DNA of 64,000 nucleotides from Herbiconiux oxytropis (GCF_024979315.1 NZ_JANLCK010000007.1:124001-188000); one strand, 5' to 3'. Counted from the stretch's first letter, positions 7,796 to 16,231 are shown. Translations and numbers: made by a program. The notes: generated by a model from the sequence alone, not told the origin.

Positions 7796-9019
7796 TCACC
7801 GCAGCGGCACCGCGGCGCCCTCCCCGTAGTACTCCTTCGTGGCCTTCGTGATGGCGGCGGCGGCACCCGCCCCCAGCTCCGCGGCGTGGGCGTTGTGATA
7901 CTGCAGGCTCGCCACCCGGCCGCGGTTCGACCGGCGGAAGTGCGGGATGACCTCCTCGGCGAACAGCTCGTACGACTTCTTGGTGGCGTCCCAGTCGGCC
8001 ATGTCGTAGTGGATCACCAGGAAGCTGCCGAAACCACCGGTCTTCTCGATCAGCGCCTCGATGGCCTCGATCGCCTCGTCCGGCGTGCCGATCACCGCCG
8101 AGCCGAACGAGGGCCAGCCCTCGCCCCTCAGCTGATCCGTCGCCGACTGAGCGTCGCGCGCCCACGGGAACGTCACGCCCGACACCTGCTCGAGGTAGTC
8201 GGTGTGGTGCAGCACCTTGCGCCGGATGGCGCGGTCCGCGTCCTCCCGGCTCTCGGCCAGGAACATGGGGGTCACCACGCGCCAGTTGCGGCGCGTGGCG
8301 TCGTAGCCGTTGGCCAGCGACTCCTTCTCGTAGACGTCCCAGTTGCGGTCGAGCGCGTCGAAGCCCGCCTTGTCGCCGGCGGCCAGGGAGAACAGCGAGG
8401 CGCCGTGCTTGGCGGCGAGCACGGATCCGGAGGGCGACACGGTCGACGCCACCGCGATCTCGATGCCCTCGGGGCGCACGGGCTGGAGCTGCGCCCGGCC
8501 GTCCTTCAGCGTGAACCAGTCCGTCTCCATGTTCACGACCTCGCCCCGCAGCAGCCGGGTGACGGCCTCGAGCGACTCGCCCTGCATGCGGCGCTGGTCG
8601 ACCGGGTCGATCCCCATCATGATCGCGTCGACAGGGAGCTTGCCTGGGCCGACACCGAGGATGACCCTGCCGTTGGTCTGGTGGTCGAGCTGCGCGATGC
8701 GATCCGCGACGAGCAGGGGGTGGTGATACGGGAGCGAGACCACACCGGTGCCGAAGGTGATGCGCGACGTGCGCTCGGCCGCCGCGGCGATGAACAGCTC
8801 GGGCGACGGGATGTTCTCGATGCCGCTCGAGTGATGCTCTCCCATCCAGTACTCGTCGAAGCCGAGCTCGTCGGCCACCTGGGCGAGTTGGATGTCGCGC
8901 CGGATCTGCAGGGTGGGGTTGCCGTTCAAGGGGTGGTACGGCGCCTGGAAGATGCCGAACTTGATGGTGGCGGGGTCGAAATCACCGAGGTTCGGAGAGA
9001 GTGGGTTGAGGGGGGTCAT
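7796..9019 (-). CDS. LLM-class flavin-dependent monooxygenase
   Basis: 407 residues, bacterial-luciferase-like TIM barrel. Landmarks: KFGIFQAPYHP at the first strand, LGFDEYWMGEHHSSG (the WxGEHH of the luciferase/limonene-monooxygenase branch), ITFGTGVVSLPYHHPL, and GRVILGVGPGKLPVDA. These enzymes use FMNH2 delivered by a separate reductase to hydroxylate or Baeyer-Villiger-oxidise small substrates; the flavin reductase at 14287 in the same divergon is the obvious partner. The ATG overlaps the MFS stop (ATGA), so the importer and oxygenase are co-translated. The substrate is unknown; ketones or terpenoid-like compounds are plausible given the neighbouring dehydrogenases. Confidence 0.9.
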   Translation of the reverse strand: MTPLNPLSPNLGDFDPATIKFGIFQAPYHPLNGNPTLQIRRDIQLAQVADELGFDEYWMGEHHSSGIENIPSPELFIAAAAERTSRITFGTGVVSLPYHHPLLVADRIAQLDHQTNGRVILGVGPGKLPVDAIMMGIDPVDQRRMQGESLEAVTRLLRGEVVNMETDWFTLKDGRAQLQPVRPEGIEIAVASTVSPSGSVLAAKHGASLFSLAAGDKAGFDALDRNWDVYEKESLANGYDATRRNWRVVTPMFLAESREDADRAIRRKVLHHTDYLEQVSGVTFPWARDAQSATDQLRGEGWPSFGSAVIGTPDEAIEAIEALIEKTGGFGSFLVIHYDMADWDATKKSYELFAEEVIPHFRRSNRGRVASLQYHNAHAAELGAGAAAAITKATKEYYGEGAAVPLR

Positions 9020-10362
9020 GCGTCTGTCCTTTCCGTGACAGGTGTCTGTGAGATGGAGGTGCCGTCGGCGCTGATCTTGCGCAACCGGACTTCCTTGGAG
9101 ATGAGCACCGGGATGATGGCGAAGGCGAAGATGCCGGCGCCCACCCACCAGATCGGGCTGAGCTGCGCCAGTCCGGTCGCTCCGGTGTCGATCCAGCTGC
9201 CGCTGTTGCTCACGATGAACCAGCCGACGGCCACCTGGAGCGCTGCGGCGATGCCGTTGAGCGTGCCCGTGACCTCGGGCCGGGCGATGCCGGCCCAGTA
9301 GCCGTTGACCGTGCCCCAGAAGAAGGGGTCGCAGAGGTAGGCGAAACCGGCGATCATGAACGCCCAGATGAACCAGGGCGATCCCGGGAACAGTGCGGCG
9401 AATCCGTAGCCGACGACGCCGCAGAGCGGGCCGATGATGAGCCATGGCTTCGTGCGCGACTTGAAGAACCGTTCGACCAGCTTGCCGTGCAGGAGTCCCA
9501 CGCCCACCGGCACGAGACCGATCAGCGGGGTGGCCAGCGCCACGACATTGGGGTCGACCTTCTCGATCGTGATGAGGCCGTAGGGCAGCCAGGTGCCCGA
9601 GAGCCAGGTGGCCGACGTGGCGAACGCCGTCGCGATGCCCATGGTGACGATGCTCGGCTTCTTCAGCGCCACCAGCACCTCGCGCACCGAGAGCTTGGGC
9701 TTGGTGGTGCCGTCGAACCCGGCCCGGATGGCCGCGGTCTCGACCGCGCTGATGCCGCGCAGCTTCTCGGGCACGTCGGCCACGAAGATGATCAGCAGCA
9801 CGAGCGCGGGCACGCCGAGCGCCGCGATCACGAAGAACGCCTCGCGCCAGCCGAAGGCGGTCGCCAGCGGATAGGCGATGAGGGGCGCGCAGATGCCGGG
9901 CAGCAGGGTGGAGCTCATCCAGACGGCCGTGGCCTTGGGGCTCATCGAGCCGGGGTACCAGCTCGAGATGATGCGCTGGCTGGGCGCCCAGAGGAAGCCG
10001 AAGAAGACGCCGAAGATGAGGTTGCGCCAGTAGAGCTCGTCGTAGTTCTGCACGAGCGCCATGGAGGCCGAGAGCACCGTGACGCCCACGACGCAGATGA
10101 TGAGCATCTTCTTGGCGCCGAAGCGGTCGGAGAGCACGCCGGCCAGCAGGAGCATGGGGAAGTAGCCCAGCAGATAGCTGGCGGAGGCCTGCGCGATCTG
10201 CTCGGTGGTGAGCCCGAGGTCGGCCGACCAGAACGGGTTCAGCAGCCCGAACTTCGCCACGTCGAGCCAGACGATGAAGTTCACCGCCAGGATGATGAAG
10301 AACAGGAAGCCCCGTTTGCCGGACAGGAGCCTGTCGGGCTTGAAGGTCGATGCAGTGGACAT
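9016..10362 (-). CDS. MFS transporter, anion:cation symporter-like
   Basis: 448 residues with about twelve hydrophobic segments. The loop 2-3 signature is LLAGVLSDRFGAKKML, and the first helices (FFIILAVNFIVWLDVAKFGL, DLGLTTEQIAQ) resemble the ACS family that imports organic acids such as hexuronates, galactonate or aromatic acids. The start is well supported by AAGGAG a few bases upstream. It lies between the SDR (45 bp upstream) and the LLM monooxygenase (ATGA overlap), so it probably imports the substrate of this catabolic set. The specific substrate cannot be read from sequence. Confidence 0.9.
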   Translation of the reverse strand: MSTASTFKPDRLLSGKRGFLFFIILAVNFIVWLDVAKFGLLNPFWSADLGLTTEQIAQASASYLLGYFPMLLLAGVLSDRFGAKKMLIICVVGVTVLSASMALVQNYDELYWRNLIFGVFFGFLWAPSQRIISSWYPGSMSPKATAVWMSSTLLPGICAPLIAYPLATAFGWREAFFVIAALGVPALVLLIIFVADVPEKLRGISAVETAAIRAGFDGTTKPKLSVREVLVALKKPSIVTMGIATAFATSATWLSGTWLPYGLITIEKVDPNVVALATPLIGLVPVGVGLLHGKLVERFFKSRTKPWLIIGPLCGVVGYGFAALFPGSPWFIWAFMIAGFAYLCDPFFWGTVNGYWAGIARPEVTGTLNGIAAALQVAVGWFIVSNSGSWIDTGATGLAQLSPIWWVGAGIFAFAIIPVLISKEVRLRKISADGTSISQTPVTERTDA

Positions 10363-10407
10363 TAAATCTCCTTTGATTTCGTCGGTGCGGATCGGGTGGT
10401 GCGGGGG

Positions 10408-11184
10408 TCAGACGGCGGTGTAGCCGCCGTCGACGGGGAGGACGGCGCCGTTGACGTAGCCGGCCAGAGGGGATGCGAGGAAGACCGAGACGGCCGCGAT
10501 CTCCTCGGGGGTGGCGAGACGACCCAGCGGGGTCGTGGCCGACATGGCCTTCTTCGCCTCGGGGTTCTCGACGATCGCCCGGATCATCGGGGTGTCCACA
10601 CCACCGGGGCAGATGCAGTTCACCCGGATGCCCCGGGGCGACCATTCGGCGGCGATCGAGCGGGTGAGTGCGATCAGTCCGCCCTTCGTGGCGGTGTAGG
10701 CATCGGCTCCGGTGAGCCCCACGAGGCCGTTGATCGACGCGATGTTGATGATGACGCCGGAGCCCTGCTCCGCCATCCGGGGCAGCACCGCCGCGGCGCA
10801 GAGCGCCGGGCCGGTGAGGTTGATCGCCAGGATGGCGTTCCAGTGCTCCAGCGGTGTGTCGACCACATTGGCCATGGTGAGGCGCGCGTTCTCGCTGAAG
10901 CCGACGGCGGCGTTGTTGACGAGCACGTCGACGCGGCCGTATCGGCCGACGACGGCGTCGAAGGCCGCGTTCACGGCCTCGGCGTCGGCGACGTCGACCT
11001 CGACGGCCATCGCGTCGTGCCCGCCCGCGCGCAGCTCCTCGGCCGTCTCCTCCGCCGCCGCGCCGTGCCGATCGGCGACGATCACGACCGCCCCCTCCTC
11101 GGCGAACAGCCCGACAGTCGCCTTCCCCTGGCCGCTGGCCGCGCCGGTCACGAACACGACCGATCCGTTCAAACGGGTGTCCAC
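10408..11184 (-). CDS. Short-chain dehydrogenase/reductase (SDR)
   Basis: 258 residues, classical SDR. Cofactor motif TGAASGQGKATVG, Asp in VADRHG suggesting NAD preference, NNAAVG after strand 4, catalytic Ser in INIASING, YTATKGG active-site Tyr/Lys, and the ICPGGVDTPM loop. The GTG start has AAGGGAGA immediately upstream. First gene of the leftward operon, facing the Zn-alcohol dehydrogenase across a 163-bp regulatory region with palindromes. Probably oxidises an alcohol intermediate of the pathway or reduces a ketone; substrate unknown. Confidence 0.92.
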   Translation of the reverse strand: MDTRLNGSVVFVTGAASGQGKATVGLFAEEGAVVIVADRHGAAAEETAEELRAGGHDAMAVEVDVADAEAVNAAFDAVVGRYGRVDVLVNNAAVGFSENARLTMANVVDTPLEHWNAILAINLTGPALCAAAVLPRMAEQGSGVIINIASINGLVGLTGADAYTATKGGLIALTRSIAAEWSPRGIRVNCICPGGVDTPMIRAIVENPEAKKAMSATTPLGRLATPEEIAAVSVFLASPLAGYVNGAVLPVDGGYTAV

Positions 11185-11250
11185 AGATCTCCCTTCTCGT
11201 CCCCGACCGGAAAGCGCTGCATCACTCGACAGCGAGTGGCAGGGGAGTTA

Positions 11251-11296
11251 GTGTCTCTTCGACACCAAATCTGATGTCGCTGCGACACTACATGTA
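11251..11296. promoter_or_regulatory. Cluster of palindromes in the divergent SDR/ADH promoter region
   Basis: Three adjacent inverted repeats: GTGTC-n5-GACAC (11251-11265), perfect TGTCGC-T-GCGACA (11275-11287) and TACATGTA (11289-11296). They sit between the divergent SDR (start 11184) and ADH (start 11348) genes. They are likely operators for the MarR regulator at 7155 or another local repressor (inference). Confidence 0.5.
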
Positions 11297-11347
11297 ATGT
11301 CGCCGCATAACCAGATTGAGTTTCATCGACCGAACGAAGGAGTTCCG

Positions 11348-12448
11348 ATGACCATCCAGACCAGCCGGATCGAGACCACCCGGGCGCAGACCATGACCGC
11401 GGCCGTCTACCGTGAGCCGGGCGTCATGACGATCGAGCACGTCGAGGTGCCCGACCTCGGCCCCCGGGACGTGCTCTTGCGGGTGACCGCGTGCGGCATC
11501 TGCGGCTCCGACCTGCACAGCTTCAAGAAGGGCCTCTACGTCGAGCCCGGCCAGGTGCTGGGGCACGAGTTCGTCGGCACGGTGGAGCGCACCGGCCCCG
11601 AGGTCGAGGGGATCGCGGAGGGCCTGCGCGTCACCGGGTTCACCATCGGCACCTGCGGGGAGTGCTTCTGGTGCGAGCGCGGCGACTACGGGCTGTGCCC
11701 CGAGATCTTCTCCCGCTCGATCGGGTACGGCCGGGCCGGCGCGTTCGCCGACTTCGTGGTGATCGAGCGGGCCCAGCTCGGCCTCAACGTGTTCGAGGTG
11801 CCGGAGGGCATCGACGACCTCAGTGCGGCCACGATCGAGCCCGTCGCCGTGGCCGCCGGAGCCGTGGGCGCGGCGGAGATCGGCCCGGGCGACAAGGTCG
11901 TGGTGCTGGGGGCGGGGCTCATCGGCAACGTCTGCGCGCAGATCGCCAAGGCGCGGGGGGCGGAGCGCGTCGTGGTGATCGACATCAACCCGCTGCGGGT
12001 GCAGGCGGCTCTCGATCACGGTGCCGACGCGGCGTTCGACGCCCGATCCGGTGATGCGATCGAGTGGGTGAAGAGCGAGCTCGGGGTGGGCCGGTACGCC
12101 TTCAACGAGGGCGCGATGGCCGACGTGGTGATCGAGGTGTCGGGAGCGCCGTCGGCGGTGACCCAGTCGTTCGAGATGGTCCGCTCCGGCGGCACCATCG
12201 TGTTCGTGGGGCTCCCAGAGGTCGCCGCCCCCGTGGACACCACCAAGATCGTGCACAAGCAGCCGAAGATCATCGGATCGCTCGCAGGCGACTTCGCGGC
12301 GGCGATCGAGCTGCTCGACAGCGGCGAGGTGGTGACCCGCGATCTGGTCGACCGGGTGCGCGGCCTCGACGACGTGCAGAGCGCGTTCGACGACGCGACC
12401 ACGGTGCGCGACATCATGAAGACCGTCATCAGGATCGGCGACCGATGA
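11348..12448 (+). CDS. Zinc-dependent alcohol dehydrogenase (MDR family, sorbitol/butanediol/threonine dehydrogenase-like)
   Basis: 366 residues. Catalytic zinc ligands in CGICGSDLHSF and GHEFVGTVE; structural zinc cysteines C-x2-C-x2-C-x7-C in CGECFWCERGDYGLC; Rossmann motif GAGLIGNVCAQIAKA with Asp in VIDINPLR, indicating NAD(H). ATG 11348 is preceded by GAAGGAG, 5-6 nt upstream; earlier in-frame codons lie in the promoter region. The stop overlaps the next SDR's start (ATGA). Probably oxidises a secondary alcohol or diol to a ketone, which fits a pathway that also holds two SDRs and a flavin-dependent monooxygenase. Confidence 0.93.
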   Translation: MTIQTSRIETTRAQTMTAAVYREPGVMTIEHVEVPDLGPRDVLLRVTACGICGSDLHSFKKGLYVEPGQVLGHEFVGTVERTGPEVEGIAEGLRVTGFTIGTCGECFWCERGDYGLCPEIFSRSIGYGRAGAFADFVVIERAQLGLNVFEVPEGIDDLSAATIEPVAVAAGAVGAAEIGPGDKVVVLGAGLIGNVCAQIAKARGAERVVVIDINPLRVQAALDHGADAAFDARSGDAIEWVKSELGVGRYAFNEGAMADVVIEVSGAPSAVTQSFEMVRSGGTIVFVGLPEVAAPVDTTKIVHKQPKIIGSLAGDFAAAIELLDSGEVVTRDLVDRVRGLDDVQSAFDDATTVRDIMKTVIRIGDR

Positions 12449-13218
12449 GCACGATCGCCGTGACCGGCGCCGCGCAGGGCATCGGCGAGGCCGTGGCGAA
12501 CCGGCTCGCCGCCGAGGGCCTCGACCTGGTGCTCGTCGACCGGCAGGCCGAGCGTCTCGGGGAGGTGGCGGACCGTCTGAGGAGCACCGGCGTCGAGGTC
12601 GCCACCCGGGTGGCCGATCTCTCGGTGGCAGCCGAGGTCCACGACCTGACGGCGTCGCTCACGCACGTCGACGGTCTCGTCAACGTGGCGGGCATCGGCC
12701 TCATGTCGACCTTCGAGGAGCTCGAGCTGAGCCAGTGGGAGCGCACGTTCGCGATCAACGTCACCGCCACCTTCATCCTGTGCCAGGGGGTCGGTGCTGC
12801 CATGGCCGCTCGCGGCGCCGGGCGGATCGTGAACATGGCGAGCATCGCGGGCAAGCGCGGCAGCGCCACCCTGGCCGACTACTGCGCCTCGAAGGCCGCG
12901 GTCATCTCGCTCACGCAGTCCGTCGCAGCCGCGCTCGGCCCGAACGGTGTCACCGTGAACGCGGTGTGCCCTGGCCTCGTCTGGACGCCGATGTGGGAGG
13001 CGACCGGATCGTGGGTGGCCGCGAACACGCCGGCGCTCGCCGAGGCGGGCGCGAGCAACCACGACGCGTTCCTCGCGACCGTGAAGGCCTCGACGCCGCT
13101 GCAGAAGCCGACGCGGGTCGAGGACATCGCGGCCGCCGTGAACTTCCTGCTCTCCGACGACGCATCGCTCATCACCGGGCAGGCCGTGAACGTCGACGGC
13201 GGGATCGAGGTGCACTGA
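12445..13218 (+). CDS. Short-chain dehydrogenase/reductase (SDR)
   Basis: 257 residues. Motifs: VTGAAQGIGEAV cofactor loop, VDRQAE (Asp for NAD), NVAGIG in place of NNAG, Ser in VNMASIAG, YCASKAA catalytic Tyr/Lys, and the C-terminal GQAVNVDGG. The start overlaps the ADH stop by 4 bp and its own stop shares one base with the next gene (TGATG), so translation is coupled through the rightward operon. It is only distantly similar to the SDR at 10408, so the two likely act on different alcohols of the pathway. Confidence 0.92.
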   Translation: MSTIAVTGAAQGIGEAVANRLAAEGLDLVLVDRQAERLGEVADRLRSTGVEVATRVADLSVAAEVHDLTASLTHVDGLVNVAGIGLMSTFEELELSQWERTFAINVTATFILCQGVGAAMAARGAGRIVNMASIAGKRGSATLADYCASKAAVISLTQSVAAALGPNGVTVNAVCPGLVWTPMWEATGSWVAANTPALAEAGASNHDAFLATVKASTPLQKPTRVEDIAAAVNFLLSDDASLITGQAVNVDGGIEVH

Positions 13219-14219
13219 TGGAACCCCCCGCAGGTGTGAACCGCACCGTCATGCAGCACCGGACCGGCGACCCGGGAGTCGTCGCCGAGCTCGTCGAGAC
13301 CCCGGTGCCGCGACCGGGGGAGGGGGAGCTCCTCGTCGAGCTCGTCGTGGCGCCGATCAATCCGGCCGAGATCCTCATGCTGCAGGGGGCCTACGGCTAT
13401 CGCGACACGACACCGCCCCTGCCGCGGGCGGCGGGCATCGAGGGCGTCGGCCGGGTCGTCGGCGGAGCGACGGCGATCGTGCCGGAGGGGTCGCTGGTCT
13501 CGCTCGCCGGGAGCCGCGGCGTCTTCAGCGACTACCGCGTCATCCCGGCCGCCTCGGCGCTCGTGCTGCCCCCGACGGTCGATCCGGACACCTTCGCCGT
13601 GAGCTTCGTGAACGTGCAGGCCGTGCTGCTGATGCTGCACGAGTGGCCCGAGCTCGAGGCAGGGGACGTCATCATCCAGAACGCGGGCAACTCGGCCTAT
13701 GCCAGGGTGCTCGACGCCGTCGCCTCCCGCCGCGGGTTCACCGTGGTGAACGTGGTGCGGAGCGAACGGAGCGCCCTCAGCGTGGAGGACGAGCTGAACG
13801 GGCCGGTGCTCGTCGACGGGGAGGACCTCGACGAGAGGGTGCTGGCGGTCACGGGCGGCTCGCGGCCACGGGTCGCGGTCGACGCCGTCGGAGGCGCCGC
13901 CACGGGGCGGCTGACCGAGACGCTCGCACCGGGAGGACGGGTCGTGACCTACGGTCTCCTCTCCGGGGATCCCGTGCAGGTCGACACGCGGATCGTCGTC
14001 TTCAACGGCGTGCGCGTGGAGGGGTTCTGGATGCCCCGCTCGATGGCGGCGGCGCCCGCCGACCTGCTGCCCGGCATCGCGGCCGAAGCGATGGAGATCA
14101 TCGCCGGGGGCGGTTTCGCCGTGCCCATCGCCGCGCGCATCGGCCTCGCCGGCATCGCGGAGGCGCTGGCCCTCGCCGAGCAGGGAGGCCGCGACGGGAA
14201 GGTCGTCGTGACCCGCTGA
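13218..14219 (+). CDS. MDR-family NADPH:quinone reductase / enoyl reductase-like protein
   Basis: 333 residues, zinc-free medium-chain dehydrogenase. The N-terminal GroES-like part has VVAPINPAEILMLQGAYG, resembling mitochondrial trans-2-enoyl-CoA/ACP reductases (MECR) and quinone oxidoreductases. The nucleotide-binding part has IIQNAGNSAYARVLDA and AVDAVGGAATG. No catalytic or structural zinc cysteines are seen. The gene starts one base inside the preceding stop. It may reduce an enone or enoyl intermediate in the catabolic pathway. Quinone reductase versus enoyl reductase cannot be settled from sequence. Confidence 0.88.
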   Translation: MEPPAGVNRTVMQHRTGDPGVVAELVETPVPRPGEGELLVELVVAPINPAEILMLQGAYGYRDTTPPLPRAAGIEGVGRVVGGATAIVPEGSLVSLAGSRGVFSDYRVIPAASALVLPPTVDPDTFAVSFVNVQAVLLMLHEWPELEAGDVIIQNAGNSAYARVLDAVASRRGFTVVNVVRSERSALSVEDELNGPVLVDGEDLDERVLAVTGGSRPRVAVDAVGGAATGRLTETLAPGGRVVTYGLLSGDPVQVDTRIVVFNGVRVEGFWMPRSMAAAPADLLPGIAAEAMEIIAGGGFAVPIAARIGLAGIAEALALAEQGGRDGKVVVTR

Positions 14220-14286
14220 GACCGCCGCACGACCGGACACGAGCAACCACAGGACCACGCACCACGCGTGCTAAAAGGAGATCATC

Positions 14287-14862
14287 ATGAACAGCAACAT
14301 CGCGCACGACGACACCGCCGTCTCGATCGCTCCGGATGTCGGTGCCGACGTCCTCGGGCCGGAGGCCTTCAAGGCCGCCTTCCGCAACCACCCCGCCGGG
14401 GTCGCCATCGTCACCGCCGACGCGGGCGAGGGCCCGGTGGCCATGACCGTCACCTCGGTGTTCTCGGTCAGCGCCGAGCCGCCCCTGCTGGTGTTCTCGG
14501 CGTCGGCGGCCTCGTCGAGCACCCCCACCCTCTGCGCGGCGGAGACGGTCGTCGTGCACATCCCCGGTGCCGATCAGCTCGAGCTCGCGAAACTGGCAGC
14601 GACCAGCGGGGTGGACCGCTTCCCGGAGGGCCTCTGGATGCGCCTGCCCACGGGTGAGCCGGTGTACCCGGGGGCGCACGCCTGGATCCGGGGCCGCGTC
14701 GTCGACCGCATCGCGGCCGGCTCCTCCACGGTCTTCGTGGTGGAGGCGCTGAGTTCCAGCGCCCCCGGCCCTGGCGCCGATGAAGCCGATGCCCGCGTCG
14801 CGCGCCCGCTGGTCTACCACAACCGCACCTGGCACGTGCTCGACGACGGCTCCAAGCTCTGA
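14287..14862 (+). CDS. Flavin reductase, HpaC/SsuE-like FMN-binding split-barrel family
   Basis: 191 residues. The hallmarks of flavin reductase-like domains are present: FRNHPAGVAIVTADAG near the N-terminus, VAMTVTSVFSVSAEPPLLVF, and the later ARPLVYHNRTWHVL tail. These proteins use NAD(P)H to make reduced FMN for a partner oxygenase, most likely the LLM monooxygenase at 7796 on the other side of the divergon. The ribosome binding site is AAAAGGAG. Its stop shares a base with the next gene (TGATG). Confidence 0.92.
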   Translation: MNSNIAHDDTAVSIAPDVGADVLGPEAFKAAFRNHPAGVAIVTADAGEGPVAMTVTSVFSVSAEPPLLVFSASAASSSTPTLCAAETVVVHIPGADQLELAKLAATSGVDRFPEGLWMRLPTGEPVYPGAHAWIRGRVVDRIAAGSSTVFVVEALSSSAPGPGADEADARVARPLVYHNRTWHVLDDGSKL

Positions 14863-15437
14863 TGCTGCTCGCCATCGACACGTCGCTCGGGGTGAGCGTG
14901 GCCGTGGTGGATCGCGACCGTGGCATCCTGGCCGAGCTGGCGGCCGGCCACGACGGCCGGGATCGCTCGACCGCCCTCGAGGAGCTGATCGTGGAGGCCC
15001 TCGCGCAGAGCGGGGTGGAGCCCGGCACACTGAGCGGTGTGGCCCTGGGCACCGGTCCGGGGTCGGCCGTGGCGGTCGAGCTGGGCGCGGCGGCGGCCCG
15101 GGGTTTCGCTGCTGCCCTCCGAAAGCCGGTCGTGCGGGTGCTGGCCCACGACGCCGTCGCGCTCGATCGCGCCGAACCGGCGATCGTGGTCACGCAGGCG
15201 GGAGAAGGGCTCTGGGCCTGGACGCCCTACGGCGAGCCCGATCCCGAACTCGGCCTTCCGGTGCGCCTCGCCGAGCCCGCGTTCGTGGCGGCGGTCGACC
15301 AGGTCGACCGCGACGGGTTGTTCGGGTCGGCGCGGTTCGAGACGGCCGCCGTGAGTGCCGGCTCGGTCGGGATGCTCGCCGAGCGCCTGTTCGCCGGGGG
15401 GCGGACGTTCGCCAGGCGGGAGCTCTACGTCGTCTGA
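14862..15437 (+). CDS. TsaB-like protein, degenerate paralogue
   Basis: 191 residues. Overall match to TsaB, the dimerisation partner of TsaD in tRNA t6A37 synthesis: MLLAIDTSLGVSVAVVDRD start, LEELIVEALAQSGVEPG helix, LSGVALGTGPGS, RGFAAALRKPVVRVLAHDAV and a GMLAERLFAGGRTFARRE tail typical of actinobacterial TsaB. Two signature elements are lost: the R-H-(A/S)-E/Q segment is replaced by GRDRSTALEE, and the FTGLR after GxGPG is replaced by AVAVE. This suggests a duplicated copy no longer doing the housekeeping job. Location at the end of a catabolic operon, one-base overlap with flavin reductase, is unusual. Convergent with IclR by a 13-bp overlap. Confidence 0.8.
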   Translation: MLLAIDTSLGVSVAVVDRDRGILAELAAGHDGRDRSTALEELIVEALAQSGVEPGTLSGVALGTGPGSAVAVELGAAAARGFAAALRKPVVRVLAHDAVALDRAEPAIVVTQAGEGLWAWTPYGEPDPELGLPVRLAEPAFVAAVDQVDRDGLFGSARFETAAVSAGSVGMLAERLFAGGRTFARRELYVV

Positions 15438-16174
15438 GCCGACGGGTGGCCGAGCGAGGCGCAGCCGAGGAGCTCGGCCTCGTAGGTCTCCTCGTGCGCC
15501 TGGAAGCGATCGCTCGGAGCGGTGAGCGACAGGGCCGCCCGCACCCGGCCGTCGAGCCAGACCGGGGCGCTGATCGACCGCACGCCGAGGCGCAGCTCCT
15601 CGCGGTCGTGGGCCACTCCCGTCGCGCGGATGCGGTCGAGCTCCTCGTCGAGCTCGGCGCGGTTCGTGACGGTGTTCGGGGTGAGGGGCGTGTACTCGTA
15701 GCCCGAGAGGGCCCAGTCGCGGAGGTCGGCATCGGCGTGCGCGAGCATCACCCTCGCGCCCACCCTGGCGTGGATGTCGTCGGAGTAGCCGACCTCGAGG
15801 CCCGCCACGCGCACCGCGTGCTCGCCCTCCACCACCGCGATCACCCGGATGCGGTCACCCCGCCACGCGGTCAGGTAACACGACTCGCCTGTGCGGCGGG
15901 CGAGCTCGGAGAGAGCGTGACGCAGTTCGCCCGGCGGGCGCAGCTGCCTCGCCACGCCTTCGCTGATCCGTTCACTGGCGCTGCCCAGCTCGTAGCGGCG
16001 CGCTGAGTCCTTGCGGAGCAGCCCCTCCTGTACGAGCGTGCTGAGCAGGTGATGCGCTGTCGGGGTGGTCAACTCGCAGTGCGCCGCGATCGCAGCCGCC
16101 TGCACGCCGCCGTTGTCCGCGACGAAGAGCAGGATCCGAGCCGCCCGTTCGACGGACTGGATTGTCGTCACCAT
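15425..16174 (-). CDS. IclR-family transcriptional regulator
   Basis: 249 residues. N-terminal winged helix (IQSVERAARILLFVADNGGV, LTTPTAHHLLSTLVQEGLL) followed by the IclR effector domain (ELARRTGESCYLTAWRGDRI, HARVGARVMLAHA, GVAHDREELRLGVRSISAPV). ATG 16174 is fixed by AGGAGG with a 4-nt spacer. It diverges from the carboxylase operon across a 118-bp region carrying a clear sigma-70 promoter and a 7-bp direct repeat, so it very likely controls that operon and itself. IclR proteins usually bind a pathway acid or ketoacid; the ligand here is unknown. Confidence 0.93.
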   Translation of the reverse strand: MVTTIQSVERAARILLFVADNGGVQAAAIAAHCELTTPTAHHLLSTLVQEGLLRKDSARRYELGSASERISEGVARQLRPPGELRHALSELARRTGESCYLTAWRGDRIRVIAVVEGEHAVRVAGLEVGYSDDIHARVGARVMLAHADADLRDWALSGYEYTPLTPNTVTNRAELDEELDRIRATGVAHDREELRLGVRSISAPVWLDGRVRAALSLTAPSDRFQAHEETYEAELLGCASLGHPSAQTT

Positions 16175-16194
16175 GAATCCTCCTGACTCAGACC

Positions 16195-16222
16195 TTGACA
16201 CATCGCGCAGACATTCTATTAT
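16195..16222 (+). promoter_or_regulatory. Sigma-70-type promoter of the carboxylase operon
   Basis: Consensus -35 TTGACA (16195-16200) and -10 TATTAT (16217-16222) with a 16-bp spacer, in an AT-rich island, 70 bp before the first gene of the carboxylase operon. One of the best-matching promoters in the window by eye. Confidence 0.65.
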
Positions 16223-16231
16223 TTGCGCAGA
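16205..16231 (+). repeat. Direct repeat GCGCAGA flanking the -10 element (putative IclR operator)
   Basis: Two copies of GCGCAGA (16205-16211 and 16225-16231), 20 bp apart start to start, or about two helical turns, bracketing the -10 box. Placement fits a repressor binding the same face of the DNA and blocking RNA polymerase. Assignment to the adjacent IclR protein is inference. Confidence 0.45.

Noticed and set aside
12735-13217. N-terminal extension of the MDR reductase frame back through the SDR gene
   Set aside because: The extension is the shadow of the SDR coding sequence; the TGATG junction at 13216 gives the true start.
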